Source: Balanoglossus misakiensis
Taxonomy: Eukaryota; Hemichordata
Assembly (NCBI GenBank): GCA_040954595.2
Contig: CM082596.2
Span: 11,346,001 to 11,410,000 of the forward strand
Length of the DNA stretch: 64,000 nucleotides
Direction of reading: 5' to 3'
The stretch's first letter is position 1. Each line of letters opens with the position of its first letter. The notes below the pieces were generated by a model. That model saw nothing but the letters and a program-made list of their open reading frames with translations. It was not told where the DNA came from and made no database searches. This document shows, piece after piece, positions 32,080-45,862 of the stretch. A program made the translations under genes and the position numbers.

Positions 32080-33457
32080 TGTTACCCTTGAAAAATTCCA
32101 ATAAAAACGATGGGCTAGCTGGGCGTGAGCAAACTCGACAAGGGTAATCAACAAGTTTCGTTCATGTGAGTTGGGTCGTAGGATTCGTGGTGATTGCGGT
32201 AGCTTTGGGAACACAGGCCGAGTGAAGGGTGTGTGGACAAAATGACACAAAGACACTTTAAATTCAACGAAAGAAATATAATTAATAGTAAATCTATCAA
32301 CATCCGAAATGTAAAAGGAGCTCTATCAAAACCTGTTTCCTTAACAACTAACACCTTCCTGAAGAAAACTGGCGTGGCACAACCTGCCGCGAGTCCGGTC
32401 AAAGTTCAACAGTTATTAAACGAACGTGACGCACAATCGAGTTCTGGCGATGAGGGCGCTGTCCCGCACTCAACAGTCGCGTCGATCCGCTTCCAAAATC
32501 CAACGGAGAGAATCCTCTAACAATCAATGCAAATATCTCAAAGTCCGCTCGTCGCAAACGCTCCAAGTGTATCCAGGCGTAAAGCGGAGCTTGATGACGA
32601 AGCGCTGATCAGTTCCGTGATCGGCAAATCGATCGTAGGGTCGAGTGTTCCTGCTCGTATATGATTCGTTCAAAGTTTGTAGACGTTGGGGGTCAAACAA
32701 TGCGGCTCATTGCATTCCCCACACGCCGTGGTTCGAAGAACCTAGAAAGGCCGTAACTTTATCAAATCCAGTCCGATTTTACACGATTAGCGTTGATGGG
32801 GTCGTACTTACATCAGCTTTCGGTTCGTGAAGCATCGACGTTGAGAAACCTGCGCGAGTACCCGTAATCGTTGGATCTCGGCGATCGGTGTCTCAGTAAT
32901 CAGCGTGACAATAACAATGGTTCGTTCAGGTACAGCAGACCTGTCGTTCGAAATAGTCGATGAAATGCTTCTTACGTAGGGATCTCACGAAGACTAGCTC
33001 AAATAATGTTAGTTAACATCCGGCTCTCCTCGATTCCCATTCAAGATGCAATTTCGTCGTACGATTCTGCCGATGGTTCGGATTTTTGTGGAGATTCCAC
33101 TCTCGTCAATACAATCGGACAACGGCCATATTAAAAAGTTCCCTTTTTACTCACTAGTTCATCGCCGTATTACACCCGCCAAACCTTCGACTGAATACAC
33201 GCGGTACTGCCTGGACGGAACAAATTCAACTTTCCAGTAGCAAATATTCGATCAATAACAATAAAAGAGCTTTCATACAGAAACATCATAACTCGAAATC
33301 GAATACCTAACAAGAAATACAGTCAACACCTGCAGACTACTTCAATTGCGTAATCACAATAAACAGGTAAAGTCAGTAATCAAAAATGTATCAAATATAC
33401 GATATATGCGGGGTCATTCCACTATGCTCTGAGGGGTGCAAATTCAATGGTATCACA
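32080..33457. mobile_element. Private 1,378-bp insertion in unit B, flanked by TA
   Basis: Absent from A (site 8866-8867) and C. A TA dinucleotide precedes it (32078-32079) and another follows (33458-33459), fitting a 2-bp target duplication. Ends TGTTACCCTTGAA and the complement of the right end, TGTGATACCATTGAA, are similar after allowing a 2-base gap, suggesting short terminal inverted repeats. It contains more CG dinucleotides than its surroundings. A plus ORF of 95 residues at 32233-32520 (LSKPVSLTTNTFLKKTG, SSSGDEGAV) is not recognised. Probably a non-autonomous DNA transposon. Confidence 0.65.
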
Positions 33458-33928
33458 TAGTTACTCTTCAATAGATATTTAGTGACTCGCTAACTGTTGC
33501 GATTCGTGTGTGTGTAATTTACGTACTTCAAGTTAAATATCGCAACTAGCCGTAATGTTTGACTAGGGGGAGCACCTATACTAATGCGAGAACCAGGGAT
33601 TGAAAGTTGCACCTGTATTTTGATCCCTTAGTTACCCTTATAAGTACATTTGTAGTCTAATAACCATAGCTCTATTGCAAACCATTCTTTCCGTAGTTTC
33701 TTGTTTCAAATATTGTAATCTGAATTTATTTTGATGTTTAACAGGTGTGATTATCTGTATTTGCGACCATTTTGAAAAAAATTGGTTGCCATGGAAACTC
33801 TTCAACAGATATTTAGTGACCGGACGCGCAGTGTTTCCGGTTTATGTTCTGCACGTATATCCTTGATGAAGTTTGCTGGCTAGAGGGCTCCTAAACCTCC
33901 CTAATATTTGACGTCTTCACTCCTACAG

Positions 33929-34762
33929 GACTGCGCAGCTGGAAGTTAAAGTTCAGCATGTTCTGAAGCATGCACGCTGTGTCCAGGGGTTTCATGTGTG
34001 GAACAGCCAGCCTCTCATCACCAACATAATGCGGACTGGGATATTTTGCCAACAATGGAAGTATAGACTGTACGCCTTGTCCTGCCCCGGGTATAAGTGC
34101 CAATATGATGGTATGTCGGAGCCAGAGGTGTGTGAAGATGGATACTACACTAATATAGATGATGAGTCAGCACTTAAAGTTTGGGCATTACTGAGTAATC
34201 TTTCACTTAAGGCGGACGATCATCTTATGTGCATGTACGTAATTCTGTGCGTACAAACATTACGTCCAGTCCAAATATTCTGCCAATTTTACATCCAATG
34301 CATTCAAATAGTGGACTGCTTCGCTTTCATCCAGTTTTCATGTGCATCGTATAAGTAGACTATTGTTTTGTCCCGTCTTTTCACCAAATTTGCTCTTTTC
34401 CAAATCTCCGACACAGACTATGATCGTCAAGATCTTGTCTGTTGTTAGAACAGCACACTGCCGTATGGCATTGACTGTATACAGTTTCTGTTACCAATAT
34501 CTCTGGTTTGGCATTTTCCTGTCCTCGAAATCAATCCAGAGATTTTTGTCTCCCCAACCCGCGTGAGAATCCCACGTCTTTGAAGGTATGACTGTGACTA
34601 TAAGATTCTATAAATCTCTGTTTATTTTCAGCACAAATATCATGTGCTGATTGCCCAGCTGGTAACCAATGTCCAAATGGTAACACTGTGATTTTATGCT
34701 CGGCTGGTTATTACAGTTCGGCTTTGGACAAAGGATGTCTCGCTGTACCTCTTGCATAACAG
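33929..34762 (+). pseudogene. GCC2/GCC3-like exons 1 and 2, disrupted (unit B)
   Basis: Exons at 33929-34110 and 34632-34762 are copies of 9337-9518 and 10040-10170 with the same stop and frame changes. Confidence 0.65.
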
Positions 34763-35016
34763 GTAAACTTCTACCCACCCACCTTTATTTCCAACATCAA
34801 ACATTAGGTCAGGTAATTTACTAACTGAAAAATAGGATGGGAACATTTTCTATTTCTGTATTTAAAATTTACTGATATAATATATGAATAAAAAAATGAC
34901 AATTTTTCCAAATTTGAATAGACCTCTATTTATGAAAATAATTAAAATTTGCACCAAATTTTTACAGTGGTATTCAAAGGTTAACTTGGTGTGTAAATTC
35001 TCTGTTTGATTTACAG

Positions 35017-35150
35017 ATCAAATGGTGCTGAACATTGTACTATTTGTGAGCAAGGGTACGCCTGCACAGATCAGTGTACATCGCAATTCAAGTGTACCAA
35101 GGGTTACGTGTCATTGGCTGGTGCAACAAACTGTACCATATGTACAAATG
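35017..35150 (+). CDS. GCC2/GCC3-like exon 3, open (unit B)
   Basis: Copy of 10425-10558, open in the cysteine-rich frame. Confidence 0.65.
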
Positions 35151-35531
35151 GTAAGATTGTGGTACTTGTTCAGTTTGCTGTGTGATGAAACTGAGGGGTA
35201 TGTGTGTATGCATGTATGTGTTTACAACAGATTTTTAAGTCAGTGCGACTGGGGGTATGTGTGTGTGTGTGTATGTATGTATGTGTTTACAACAGATTAT
35301 CAACTCAGTGCGAGATCTTGCGAGACCCGGTTAGCCATGTGAGATCTCGCAGAGTCTTATGATATTCAGAAAATGGTTGATTAGAAATGACGTTTAATGT
35401 CCTCCAAAGAATTTTCTACATGCCTGTATACTTGTCTCAGAATTATGAAGTGAATCATCTCAAGTAATTTGTTATTTTAAATGACACTGTATCACAAATA
35501 CTTCACTAAAAACCTCATTTTCTTTGATCAG

Positions 35532-36054
35532 ATGAAATAAGTGAGGAGCCTGCACGCACATCCCATCTTCTGTGCCCTGCTGGACAATCGTGTTCAGATC
35601 CAATGTAAGATCCGCTTGACTGTGGCAATGGTGAATATGCTATGGAAGGCGACGGCACATGCACGCCTTGTCCAGCAGGATCCAAGTGTCCAACCATGTC
35701 ACCCGTAGTGGATGATTGTTCAACAGTTACTGGTAAGTTGGGCTGCAAATCACTCTTGTGACTTCCCTGTGTTATAGCATGACATACACAGAAAATTAAA
35801 CTGTTATGCTCATTGGAGTTGATATTGTGATGCACTTTGAAAAACACAATGATTCCACTGAAGAGGTATTGTACAGTAACACCGGTGATTACGGACATCT
35901 CTCTAATAAGGGATCGTTGGACCAAACCAATCGTTCTTTGAATTTTTTCTGTGATAGGTTCATACTCGCTAGGTTCGGCCACGTCCTTCTGGTTATGAAT
36001 GCACAACTACAAGTGTCACACAGTGCGCTACAGGGCAGTAAAGTGTTGAAGGAG
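35532..36054 (+). pseudogene. GCC2/GCC3-like exons 4 and 5 with stops (unit B)
   Basis: Exons at 35532-35732 and about 35948-36054, each with the same single TAA as in unit A. Confidence 0.7.
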
Positions 36055-36169
36055 GTAAGTCTTGAAATCTCTTTTCTTCTGGTCTCGATTTGAACATGGT
36101 TCCACAAGTTGTTTACATCACTTGTAGTTTTACATATTTTTTGAGTTCAACAGCTATGCTATACATGGT

Positions 36170-37165
36170 GTCCTGAGAAGTCGACCAGTATGAGAAGTCG
36201 GTATCGGCCAGTACGAGAAGTCGGCCTGTGGGAGAGAACCCTGGTACTTTGTGTTATATATAACTGTTTCACTACGAAATGTTTCCTTGATGTACAGGAG
36301 CTGAGATATTTGTACAAATAGCCGATGAATTTTAAAACTGTCTGTTCACTTTGCATGTACGTCACCGGGGTACGTCAACATCAGTCACCTGCACTTCTTG
36401 CGCTGCGCCAGTAGTCAGTTCCTCGTCACGTTTGTTTGTTTGGTGTTGTCTCAAAGTATGCATATACACATACATCTTCTATGTATTTTAGTAGGCTTTG
36501 AAACAACTCCCTGTAAAGGGACAAAGTCTCTCTCTCGCTGCCCTTTTTCCATTAATAATATTTGATACAAGACACCATTTATTTATTCTAAATGTGGATA
36601 TATAGTGAATCAACGTTCAACCACACACAACTTCAATCCAACTTGTAGACACGAGAGTGAAAAACTTGCCAAAATGAATAATCGTTGTTTACCATTTATT
36701 CATTTTGGCGGGATTTTTACACTCATATCCTACAAACGGGATGGAATTTGTCTGTAGTTGAATGTGGATTCTCAATATATCCACATGTAGAATAATGTGA
36801 ACGGTGTCTTGTATCAAACATAATTAATGGAAAAAGGTTTGCGCGAGAGAGACTTTGTCCCTTTAATCAGAAATGTCACAGGAATTTGGCGAACAACCTA
36901 AGCTCCTTACGCGGATACGGGGCTGGGGAACCGGTACGGATGCCAGACGCCATTATTTGAAATGACGCCATTGTGTTGTCAAGAATTTGGGAAATCCGTC
37001 CAAATGAAAATATTTAGTGCAATTATATTTTATTAAGTGTTGTTATAAGTAATCTGGGTCATCACTGCACTATTCGGGTACAAGTTCAACAACTGGCCGA
37101 CTTCTCGTACTGGCCGACTTCTCATACGCGCGTACTGGCCGACTTCTAATCTGGCCGACTTCTCA
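36170..37165. mobile_element. TIR element with nested foldback element (unit B)
   Basis: Copy of 11582-12573 (precise ends 36174-37165), with the nested element at 36524-36865. TTCGCGCGAG is TTTGCGCGAG here and in unit C. Confidence 0.75.
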
Positions 37166-37350
37166 TGTATTCCTATACATTAGTGAAAATTGGGGAAACT
37201 GGTGTTTTTCAGACAACTTATGAAGTCCCTTTCGCAGTATTAACTCTAAAACAGCGGGTGATATTCCTTTTAAAATTTAACCAAATAAGCATACTTGAAC
37301 TCTGTCATATCGGCAAAACACTCACTACACAAGCTGCTGTTATTCTACAG

Positions 37351-37567
37351 ACATGACATGTGCTGATTGCGGCGTAGGTAACTACTGTCCAGATGGGTCA
37401 GACAGCCCCATTCCTTGTCCATCAAGTTATTATGCTGACACAGCCACAGATGTATCCTGTACCCCTTGCGATCCAGGCTGTCAGTGTGCAGCAACATCAC
37501 CCACTTGCCTGCACATCAAGAACCTACTCTCTGGGACCATCAACAACATGTACTCCCCTTCTACCAG
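37351..37567 (+). CDS. GCC2/GCC3-like exon 6, intact (unit B)
   Basis: Open copy of 12759-12975, encoding the same twelve-cysteine segment. Confidence 0.75.
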
Positions 37568-38387
37568 GTTTGTAGTCGTCTTAGTCGTAAAAACATATTT
37601 AAGGTGTTGCGCACCTCGAAATAAAGGGTCGTCTGATCATGTTTAAATTAATACTGATGATACTATGACTTCTAAACATTTAATCTATGGAATAAAAATT
37701 GGGGGTCAACCATCTAGAGTTTTGAAAAAGCGCCCTTTATCTAGCACCTCTTTCAGATTTTGCCAGGCTCGTAGATTTTTGTAAAATGGCCTCAAAAATA
37801 AGAATTTTGGGAGGTTTGTCATATTTTTTCACCATTGTAGAATCTAAATGTTCTGAATTATTTTATTTTTAGCAATTTTGAGATTGATTCATATTCAGTA
37901 TGATAATCGCATGTCAATACAACTGTTACATTAAAGGAAAAGTTCAAATCCGCCTAAAACCACATTGCATTGGTACCTAGTTAAGTTGTCCTCACTTCTG
38001 ACGCAAAATTTTGATGTGCAATGCACGTGTCTGTGAAATTGACGAATAAAAAAATTGTATACCAGTGCAAAATTAAAAACTCCCTGTGCAGCCATCTTGG
38101 CAACTGCATGCTGGGAAAAGTACTCGGATGATGACGAAAAAGTTTCGGGGTTCCGTGTAGTGCTACCCCGGAATACAATGTTGGGTGCAGACTACAACTA
38201 TGGAAAAGAGATGCAGAATGTCATGTGATATAGTAGTGAAAACAAATACACGTTGGTTCACGTATTTCAGCTCTCAGCAATCAGGGTGCATTGAAAGGCC
38301 TTGATTGGTGTGATATTCACAATTGATTATTATAAATACTTACAGTTGTATACTGTTTTATTTTGTAAATATTGTGTACATTTGCAG

Positions 38388-39776
38388 CAATGAATCCGTG
38401 CGAACACAAACCTTAACCCATGCCGGAATGCTGGTACTTGCCAAGCAATCCAGGGATCTTGTACAGGCGTCACATGTCAATGTGCTGGCTGCTACCTGGG
38501 CTTCACATGTGAAACACGTGAGTACAGTACTTTGTCATTTATTAAAAAATCTAAGTGCTGAGGTACATTGTAGTAATAATAGCAGGTGTAGTCATTATCA
38601 TCATCATCATCATCATCATCTTAAAGTCAGTCATATGATCGGTAATAAAAACAGTAAAATCACCAGTATAAAAACATAACAGAGAAATAATGAACGTGTA
38701 CTGGTGTTACCATAGGTAAGTGTTGTATAAAATTTTGAATTCCTGTCTTCCAGTTCCTAATCCATGCTTCACTAGTCCTTGTCTCAATGGAGGTACCTGC
38801 CAACAACAGGCAAATTCTTGTACTGCCACCATTGGCATGTGCACAGAGTGTTACTAGGGAACCAGGTGTGAGACAAGTAAGTTTGAATCTATAGCAGTTA
38901 ATAATGATAATTATCATTTTTTTTATTATGATTTAAACTTCACTGATGTTGTACAAACACAAAAATAGAAATAATAATAATAATAATAATAATAATTTAT
39001 TTGTATAGCGTCAGTATCCACAAAAAATGTGATCAATGATGCTTAAAGCAAAAGTACAATACAACAAATGGCTAAAAAACAGATTTAAAAAGTAAAGTTT
39101 TAACATTTGATTTAAAAACAGATAAGTCTGGTGCCTGGCGAATGGTGAGTGGAAGATTATTCCAAAGAATTGGAGCAGCAACAGTAAAAGCACGATCACC
39201 ATAACTCTTGGTGCGTGATCGAACAGGGCAGAGTTTGAACTGATCAGCTGACCTTAAATTGCGACACGGAACATATAGATTAGTCATGCTAGAAAGATAG
39301 ATTGGACCAAGTTTATGAATGGATTTAAAAATGAGAACTAACATCTTAAAAACAATACGCTCTGTAACAGGTAGCCAGTGCAACTGATACAAAATTGGAG
39401 TGATGTGACAGGTGATTTTTGAACGAGTAACAATTAGAAAGGGATAGCAGCTTAGCTCTATTCCGTTTCCAAAGTGTTTGTTCTTTTAAACTACCTGTGC
39501 ATTTTTTTTATTTATTCTGATTATGCTAATATGCTAATTTGTTGGTTTGTCACATCACAATTTTTGTAGGAAACTCACCCCTGGGAATTTTTTTCAGTCA
39601 CTTACATACATTCATAATCACATGACATTGATGATCATGGAAAATTTGACCCTTTTCCTTGTAGGACTCAACCAGTGTCCACCAAATCCGTGCCATCTGT
39701 CAACCGGCTCGAAATTCCTGCTTTGATCTCACCTGCATATGTACTGGTTGCTACAAAGGTGATAGGTGTGAGATAT
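38388..39776 (+). pseudogene. EGF-like exons 3, 4 and 5, disabled (unit B)
   Basis: Exons at 38388-38517 (7-bp insertion), 38754-38876 (TAG) and 39665-39776 (11-bp deletion), each with the same lesion as in unit A. The truncated non-LTR element lies between the second and third. Confidence 0.8.
38970..39456 (-). mobile_element. 5'-truncated non-LTR element (unit B)
   Basis: Copy of 14378-14870, with two fewer AAT repeats and Ala for Asp in N-L-R-S-A-D. RT C-terminal ORF 39392-39072. Confidence 0.85.
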
Positions 39777-40942
39777 GTAAGTATACAGCGCAGTCTCTTT
39801 TACCTTTTGTCTCTGATGCATTCAAATACTGCATGTTTCCTGAGCATAGGTGTAGCCATCACCACAGCAGAGCTTGGAGAGTTCTTGACATCGAATGCAA
39901 GATTACACTCTTCCCAATCAAAATCACTTTCGTAGCGCATAATGTCTTGATTGCCTTAGTTCAAGAAACATTATGCGCGACTGGCCAATTTTACTGCCTT
40001 TTGTCAACGCACATCCACTATGGAAATTCTCACTCCAGGCCAGATAGTGTAAATTTGCATATGAGTCTACAGGTATGCTTGAAGTCAAGTCAAGCATTTG
40101 CAAGGAACCCTCCTCCAGTACACAGGTCTTTGATTTCATGAAGGGAAGCCCTTGCCTCACAGTCACTGCCACATGATCTATGGAGGTGTGAACAACTTGA
40201 TACCAGCCTAATATAAGTTGTAGGCACAATCACTCCACACACCCTTGCCATAATTCTGCACAGCCTTGTGAAATACCCGGACTGTTAGACAAAAGATGCT
40301 TGTTTTGGACGCTGTCAGACTCAGAGGTGCCAAATTCCTGTTTAACTTGTCCAGATGTGTTCCATAAATGATCGCTGCGTTCAACCACGTTGCACTTTTC
40401 TCGTCTTCTGCGAGATGTTCTAAGGTGTTTGTGACAACTTCACGCAAAACGCGAGACTTTGCGTTAGTTTATACACAGTTTATTTGCAAATTGGATTATT
40501 GGGATTTACCTGGAAATAATGTATGCAAAAGAACATCATTTCAAGAAAAAACTGGAGTTGCGCGTCCTTCTTTCTCTAGTGTCCATGGTCAAACAAGTGA
40601 GTATATACTTTCAAGACACCCTGCAAACAAACAAGCAATCTTCATTCCGTAGATCTTTAAGCATATTTATGCATTGTAAATTTTGATGTGAAACTTCAAA
40701 TTTTATTGGTCTTGTTGCCAAACTTCTGAAGAAATGAGGATATTGTTTTGAAGGGTATTTTATCAGTAGATAACAAATACCATGGCCCTCCATGCAAATA
40801 CCCACATGGTAAATTAAAACTGTTGCAGGTGTATTTGATTTCCACATATGGATTACATGTGGGATAATATTGGGTGCTGGCAGTTTCAGTAAATGAACTG
40901 CTCTATTGCTGAGATAACAATAGGTTGCACTTTTTATTGCAG

Positions 40943-41065
40943 TCCAAGATCCATGCCAGCGAAACAGCTGTCTCAACGGGGCTGTATGTAATGCAGTGGC
41001 CAACTCCTGCACGGCATATACCTGTGCCTGTACTGGTTGCTATGAGGGTAACCGTTGTGAAATAT
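40943..41065 (+). CDS. EGF-like exon 6, intact (unit B)
   Basis: Open 123-bp copy of 16357-16479 with all eight cysteines. Confidence 0.9.
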
Positions 41066-41904
41066 GTAAGTTTCTGACGTACCGTAAATGACAATCTTTT
41101 GGGCACTTTCTCTTCATAGCAATTGAATTGTGTGGTAACTTCTCATTTCTAAAATTTCCCCAAGAGAAAAGAAAGGAAAAGAAAACAGAAATTTCATTTG
41201 TATGTCTGTGCAATTTAGGATAGGCACGAACTTGTGAGGAAGTGTACGAAGCTGGATGTTTTCATCACTCAAATATACAAGAGTTGCCTCTTGAAGACTA
41301 GTGTCTGTAGAGATAATTGTGCATGTGAGGTAATCTCTCCTAAGGTGGTGCACACATCTGAGTATTAAGTAAAAGAGACGTCCTTAATTATCCTTACTAT
41401 TTGGCTTGAAAAATCAATCTTTAATACTAGGTGTTCTGATTAGAGAGGTGTCCATGAGGTGACTACACCTGTTTCTGCCAGTAGTGTTGGACTGGGGCCA
41501 TCTGTGCCGTAGGTGTGTCGAATTACTGTTTTATGACACAGCGTGGTATATAAACCCTCATTTTTGGTATTCTCAATGTGATAGATGGACCCATACACCA
41601 ATAAATGGGGTGGAAGCATTACAAAGTTTCATCCTTTCAAAATTTGCTGATGTAGGGTCAAAATTGAGTGTGAGGTGCACGTTAAAAAGGAAAGCCTTCT
41701 GTATCATGTTGATGGCACATTTTTTAATTTTTCAAGATCCTTACAGAAAAATCCTAGCAGCATTATGTTATTTTAAATGTACAGGTTTGAAACAAGGAAT
41801 GAAGACATTGCTCACATATATAATTTAAACAAAATGAACATCACAAGTACATGTACAAGTTTTTGACAAGCAGGTCATTGATACTTTCATTTTTGTTTTG
41901 GCAG

Positions 41905-42026
41905 CCATTGATCAGTTATACTCTATGCCTTGTCAAAATGTGGTGGCACATGCGTTGCGTGAGACGGCTGTTTCCTGTTTGACTGTATGTGTACCGAATG
42001 CTTCACTGGTGCCACATGTACAATGC
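41905..42026 (+). pseudogene. EGF-like exon 7, frameshifted (unit B)
   Basis: Copy of 17319-17440 with the same two extra bases and TGA. The half-exon relic is upstream at 41458-41508. Confidence 0.78.
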
Positions 42027-42321
42027 GTAAGTACAAACCAATATTATTTTATTCAATGCAAAACACTTGTTATGTATTATATAATATAAATACGGTACAC
42101 ATATTAAAGCCCTGGTAACTCAAACTTTGGGCTAGCTTAATGTTATCACTATTTTTGTTTTCGGTTGCAACTGTGGTTTCTTGTCACACTCTAAAGGATT
42201 TGACAGCATTTGGTTTTTCAAAACAGCCCTTTGGTTGTTGTCATGTATACATGTACATGACTGTGGAGTGTAGTTTGTAGATTCTGTAATTTTGACAATA
42301 TCTTGACTGCACATCCCACAG

Positions 42322-42444
42322 CTGTCAACCAGTGTCAACCCATCCAGTGTCGGAATGGTGGAAACTGTGTGCTGACGCCCAATTGGTGTACTGAATTCAC
42401 ATGCTCCTGTACAAGCTGTTACTCCGGCGATTTATGTCAGACAT
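42322..42444 (+). CDS. EGF-like exon 8, intact (unit B)
   Basis: Open 123-bp copy of 17736-17858. Confidence 0.9.
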
Positions 42445-42828
42445 GTGAGTGATTTTAAATTTCAGATGAAGAGGAACATAATAACATAACACATAATCGG
42501 CTTGCAGTTGGTTTCTTCCAACCTGTATCAAACAGTGAATAACGACACAATTTTGGGGAAATTTATTAAGAATGTGTGTGCCATAAAAGGGGATTGTGTA
42601 TTTGACCAAACAACAACCTGCACCGTATGGTACACTAAGACACTATTACACCTGTGTCAAAATTTCATTACTTTTCTTTTGTTGAACATGGAAGAAATTT
42701 GTCACAGTGATGTTCTGTTGACCAACTGAGATTTTTACCACTCAACCCTGACTGCACAAATCTGTTTAAAGTATATGTAGTAAATATTAACTGTACACAA
42801 TTTATATCACTTTCTCTTCTGTGCACAG

Positions 42829-42946
42829 ATTTGAATCCGTGTCAGCCCAACCCTTGTCTAAACAGTGGATTCTGCCAGCAAGTGTCCTGCACCGAGTTCA
42901 GATGCCAGAGTCCGCGCTGTTTTGATCGGAACCACGTGCGCTGAAC
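42829..42946 (+). pseudogene. EGF-like exon 9, frameshifted (unit B)
   Basis: Copy of 18243-18360 with the same lesions. Confidence 0.82.
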
Positions 42947-43390
42947 GTAAGCAAACCAGTGTCAGATTTCCCGCACAAAGTAGAAATCGCTGGGCTTTGT
43001 CATTGATATTGTCTCAATAAAGTTGCCTGTGAGTGTGCAGCTAACCAAGAGACTTATATGCACTACCGTAGCCATGATGAATATTTTCATTGACTCAAAT
43101 GCTCATCAGTGTGTTGCTATTTTTCCAACCGTAAATTGAAACATCAGAAAGTTATGACATCAACTACCCCCACCCCCACCCCACCCCACCCCCAACTAGT
43201 AAATATTATAAGATGCTGTAATTATGATATAGATGGTAGCACCAAGCTTGGATCAAGTGGTCTTCATTATCCTTCACAAATGAACATGATCACACGGATG
43301 TGCAATCTTCTGACAGTCTGCTACAGATTTCACTTCCCACTCAAGTGTGTAAGACCCTAATGTGATACTTTTCATTTCTCTCACCCTTAG

Positions 43391-43513
43391 CGATCAACCA
43401 GTGTCTTCTAAACCCATGTCTGAATAACGGAGTGTATCAGCCACTTCAAGGCTCCTGCTCAATCTACACCTGCAACTGTCCAACCTGCTACACTGGGCAA
43501 ACATGTGTTACAT
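43391..43513 (+). CDS. EGF-like exon 10, open (unit B)
   Basis: Open 123-bp copy of 18805-18927, Tyr for Cys 3. Confidence 0.85.
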
Positions 43514-45353
43514 GTAAGTCACAAGTTTTTAGGTCCCATTGGTATGTACCATGGTACCTTATGGGATTGGTTACGTCTGTATGTATGGATGGATGGATGG
43601 ATGTTTGTTCAAATGAAGATGTCATTGCCAAAAATATGCAAATTAGCTGGGAAAATGTGAAATTGGTCAAAACTCAAAAACTGGACAACCACTGGTCATA
43701 TTGATTTGAAAATTGGTATGCATTAACCTTATATCAACCTCATACAATCCTGTATGTTTTGAGCTAATATTATCGATTTCCTATTTTTTATGCATTTTTT
43801 TGTATTTTTCCATGTTATTGGTAAAAAGTCTTTGAAATTTAGTATGAAGCTTCCTAATGGTTGTCTAAGTAACCATAGTTTTATTCAAATTGTTGCAAAA
43901 TTTGCATATCTATAATTTTGAGCAATAGTTGCCATTTTTGGTCAAAAAATGTTTTTCTTTAAAACCTCATGCCAGATTGCTTTGCAATTTGGTAGGCATA
44001 TTCGTAGGGGTAACCTAAATAATATGTTGTAAAAAAATGTGATATTTGCATAAATGTGTTATCGGGGAAACTTTTGCAATTTTTGTCAAAAATTGTTTTC
44101 TCTGAAACCGCTTGTCCTATTGCATTGAACTTTGGCAGCATGTTCCTTGTAGTGATTGAAGTAAGATATTGTACAATTTTGGTGATATTTGCATATTTGT
44201 GTTTTTGCCACATTTGAACAAATATTTTCTGTGAAACTGCTTGTTGGATTGCTTTGAAATTAGTTTTTTCTCTGATTGCTTTGAAATTTAGGATATAATT
44301 TCATAACACATACCTGTATATGTGCAACTTTTATTCAATTCTGAGATCAGAAAGATTAAATATTTAGCGAGTTTTTTTGGTAAGTTTCTTTGTTTTTGGT
44401 TAGCAAATCTTCTCCTAAACAAATTGTCCAGTTATTTCTAAAGTTACTATTTACAAGGAGTTGTTACCTCAAACAAAGACATGTTTACATAACTTAAATA
44501 GGCCAGCTGTTACAGAGACCACCAGCTATCAAATTTTAATTACCAGTGGCAGGTCAGTGTGTGTCTGTTCCAGGACTGACTGAAAGAAGTTGCTTCGCAT
44601 GTGTGTTTGTACAGACAATTTTTGGTCAATTTTTTTTCTAGCACCACTTGTAAGACTGCCAGGACACATGACAGTTTATTGGGCATGTTCCTTGTTAATG
44701 TTTTTACATTCCATATTTCTACATGGTCAGATCATATCTGCTTGCAAATGTCACCTGTAATTTTTATTCTGGTGTGTCACTGTTTCCGCATAATCCTCAA
44801 ATGTCATCAGATATCCGAATGTGATGAAAACAGTGTGTTTTGAGTGTTTTTTAAATGACCTTTTGGGTTAAAAGTGGCAAAAATGGCAATTTTGTCTTGA
44901 AAGGGGTCAATAAGACTGAATTTTTTTGGAATTAGCACCATATTTTACATTGAATGGACTAGTCTAGGACTTTCCTTACCAAAAATTCTGTTTAATCTTC
45001 TGTAACATGTATACTAGTATACATGTAGCTGCCTGATAGTTTGCCCTGTGTGTGTAATTGCTGAGTGACATAACGCATTCTGTGATTGGTGCAGTCACGT
45101 AACCACCAATCAGATCGCTTGTTGTAAGGAGAACTGCACGACCTTTAACCGCATTAGCATACCTGATTTTTAGGGCTCGATATTACCTCTGAGGACGCAA
45201 TATTTAAGTTGAAGTTTTTTTTCTTTTATCATATTAGAGCAAGAAGACTTGTTTTTTATGTAAAAGAAATAGACCCTAATATACAGAGTGCATTTTGAAA
45301 CGATAGGCAGGTCCGGCCCATAGCCTAATTCTTCATTTTTCTGTCATGCGTAG

Positions 45354-45469
45354 GAATTGATCAGTGCTAACAACCCATGTCAAAATGGCAGCACTTGCCA
45401 ACCCTAACCTCGTGTGTGGCATTGACGTGCACCTGCCAAGGATGCTATACTGGGAGCGCTGTGAAAATT
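45354..45469 (+). pseudogene. EGF-like exon 1, frameshifted (unit C)
   Basis: Same 116-bp exon and losses as at 1581-1696. Confidence 0.75.
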
Positions 45470-45862
45470 GTCAGTCAGTTTCTTTTGTCAAATTAATCAA
45501 TATGTGTGGGACTGTTATACATGTATATAAAACAGAATACTGTGATGGAAAATTCTATAACTTAATGTTTCAGTGGATATATGACTTAAAGTTAGCAGGA
45601 TGCAGTGAATTCAACAGAAAGTGTAATTTCCTCTTGTGTGAGCTCTGTGCGACTGTGCCAATGAAAATCTCACCCCAAACAAAAATGACAGGTATACACT
45701 GTATATTAGCAGCTTTGTCTCTGTAATAGCCATAGTGTTTTGAAGTTGAAAACTTGCAAAGTGTGCAGTTTTATTCACACTACAAAGGAAACATTGTTGA
45801 AACGGATTATCTGTGTACATTGTCAAACTGTACACTTGTCGTGAGATTTATTCTCAATTATA

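Larger units (their letters stand above)
23707..43773 (+). repeat. Tandem macro-unit B (20,067 bp)
   Basis: Full copy, same order as A. Relative to A: no 393-bp duplication, a private 93-bp deletion at 27940/27941 (A 4235-4327), C-tract of about 14, one base missing in the GC-rich repeat near 28936, a private 1,378-bp insertion at 32080-33457, and two fewer AAT repeats near 38970. These explain the offset changes from 23706 to 23212 to 24592 to 24586. Confidence 0.95.

Noticed and set aside
32233-32520. 95-residue ORF in the unit B insertion as a host gene
   Set aside because: Lies wholly within a TA-flanked insertion absent from other units; no recognised domain.
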